Origin: CAZGSG01 sp964528095
GTDB lineage: Bacteria > Bacteroidota > Bacteroidia > Chitinophagales > Chitinophagaceae
Assembly (NCBI GenBank): GCA_964528095.1
Contig: CAZGSG010000339.1
Location: forward strand, 1 to 6,385
Direction of reading: 5' to 3'
DNA length: 6,385 bases
Shown: positions 5,583 through 6,385 of the stretch, piece by piece
How positions within the stretch are numbered: the stretch's first letter is position 1
Layout of the letters: the number at the start of each line of letters is the position of its first letter
Made by a program: the position numbers and the translations under genes
Notes under the pieces: model-generated
Database searches by the model: none
Seen by the model: only the letters and a program-made list of their open reading frames with translations
What the model was told of the DNA's origin: nothing

Positions 5583-6385
5583 TCAAGAGTGTTTAATTGC
5601 TTTAATTCCGTTTACTTCAATTTTTTTTAGATTTTTCTCGTATTGAATATCTAAACCATTTGCGCGAAGTATGGTTAAAATGGATTCCAAATCGGAGGTT
5701 GCAGGAATTCTACCTTCAAAACTAATTAAAGGTATTGGGGATTTTAAAGTTAAGATGGCATTATGCAATCTTGCGATTTGCCGGAGCATTGTTCCCAGGT
5801 CTGAAACATTGTAATATCCTTCTTTCCATGCAAGATCGTTTTCTACTTTAGCATGACTTATTGGTAAATCATTGTTCAAAATAACTTGTTGGCCAGGTCT
5901 GAGGAAAACAGTTTTTTGATCTTTGGATATTTCCAGAGAACCTTCTATGAGTGTAGTTTTTTTGAGTGGTTCTTCCGGGTAAGCCTGAATGTTAAAAGAG
6001 GTTCCGTACGCAGTCATTGTGCCATTTCCTGTTTGCACTGTAAAAGGTGTATTGAAGTTTGGGTTTACCTCAAAATAGGCTTCACCGGACAGGATGACTT
6101 TTCGGTCTTTTTTGTTAAACTGGACTATTTGAAGTGTTGAGGCGGCATTTAGAGTAATCTTTGAATTATCTGGAAAAACAAGTGTGAATTGTGCGCCTGG
6201 TGGAGTTGAGAAAATCGTGTTCCGGGAAAATATCAAAGAAGAAATGGAAGAAGAATCAATCATCAAACTATGTCCCGTAGGATCTGTGAATTGAATGGTT
6301 TTCGTTCCGGGTGGTACACCGCCCAATTGTTGTGGTTCAGATGGCTGGCAGGCGTAAATAGAAATGCACAGGGCAATAAACAAAA
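5583..6385 (-). CDS. FecR-family anti-sigma factor, N-terminus outside the window
   Basis: The frame is open at the right edge, so the cytoplasmic sigma-binding N-terminus (usually about 80-100 residues) is missing; a TTG at 6383 is not a real start. About 266 residues are visible. The first 12 (LFIALCISIYAC) are the end of the inner-membrane helix. The periplasmic FecR domain runs from about residue 59 to 152, beginning STPPGAQFTLVFPDNSKITL and including VILSGEAYFEV and AYGTSFNI. The C-terminal DUF4974 domain follows at about 190-256, with SFEGRIPATSDLESIL. These proteins hold an ECF sigma factor inactive and pass on a signal from a TonB-dependent outer-membrane receptor that imports a siderophore or glycan. 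The sigma gene would be expected upstream, beyond the window. The receptor gene usually follows directly but is absent here. The stop is TGA at 5583-5585. Confidence 0.93.
   Translation of the reverse strand, partial: LFIALCISIYACQPSEPQQLGGVPPGTKTIQFTDPTGHSLMIDSSSISSLIFSRNTIFSTPPGAQFTLVFPDNSKITLNAASTLQIVQFNKKDRKVILSGEAYFEVNPNFNTPFTVQTGNGTMTAYGTSFNIQAYPEEPLKKTTLIEGSLEISKDQKTVFLRPGQQVILNNDLPISHAKVENDLAWKEGYYNVSDLGTMLRQIARLHNAILTLKSPIPLISFEGRIPATSDLESILTILRANGLDIQYEKNLKKIEVNGIKAIKHS

Overview
The window looks like Bacteroidota DNA, most likely a Sphingobacteriia/Chitinophagia-type genome. Three things point there. The mobilization proteins are of the MobA/MobB/MobC type found on Bacteroidota conjugative and mobilizable elements. 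A FecR anti-sigma factor with the FecR plus DUF4974 layout typical of the phylum sits at the right edge. No gene has a convincing Shine-Dalgarno sequence. All well-supported genes lie on the minus strand, so transcription runs from high to low coordinates.

Right part (5583-6385): the periplasmic part of a FecR-like anti-sigma factor, cut off by the window edge. In this phylum its partner TonB-dependent receptor usually follows directly, but here fecR is followed by about 1 kb without a convincing gene (4573-5582). That stretch holds a very GC-rich hairpin, several palindromes, a weak terminator-like hairpin and short coding-like fragments on both strands. It is probably the junction between resident chromosomal genes and a mobile element, or an element's eroded end.

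Middle part (3098-4572): four small unrecognised genes in the transcription order A', B', B, A. A and A' are diverged copies of one another, and so are B and B'. A', B' and B are tightly packed and A follows after 134 bases.

Left part (1-2990): a compact mobilization module. Two hairpins at 2940-2990 form a candidate origin of transfer. They are followed by mobA (relaxosome accessory protein), mobB (relaxase, overlapping mobA) and mobC (TraG/VirD4-type coupling ATPase, which runs off the left edge). Working model: MobA helps MobB recognise and nick the origin, MobB stays attached to the nicked strand, and MobC delivers the complex to a type IV secretion channel not encoded in this window. The four small genes lie just upstream on the same strand and are either accessory genes of the element or cargo.
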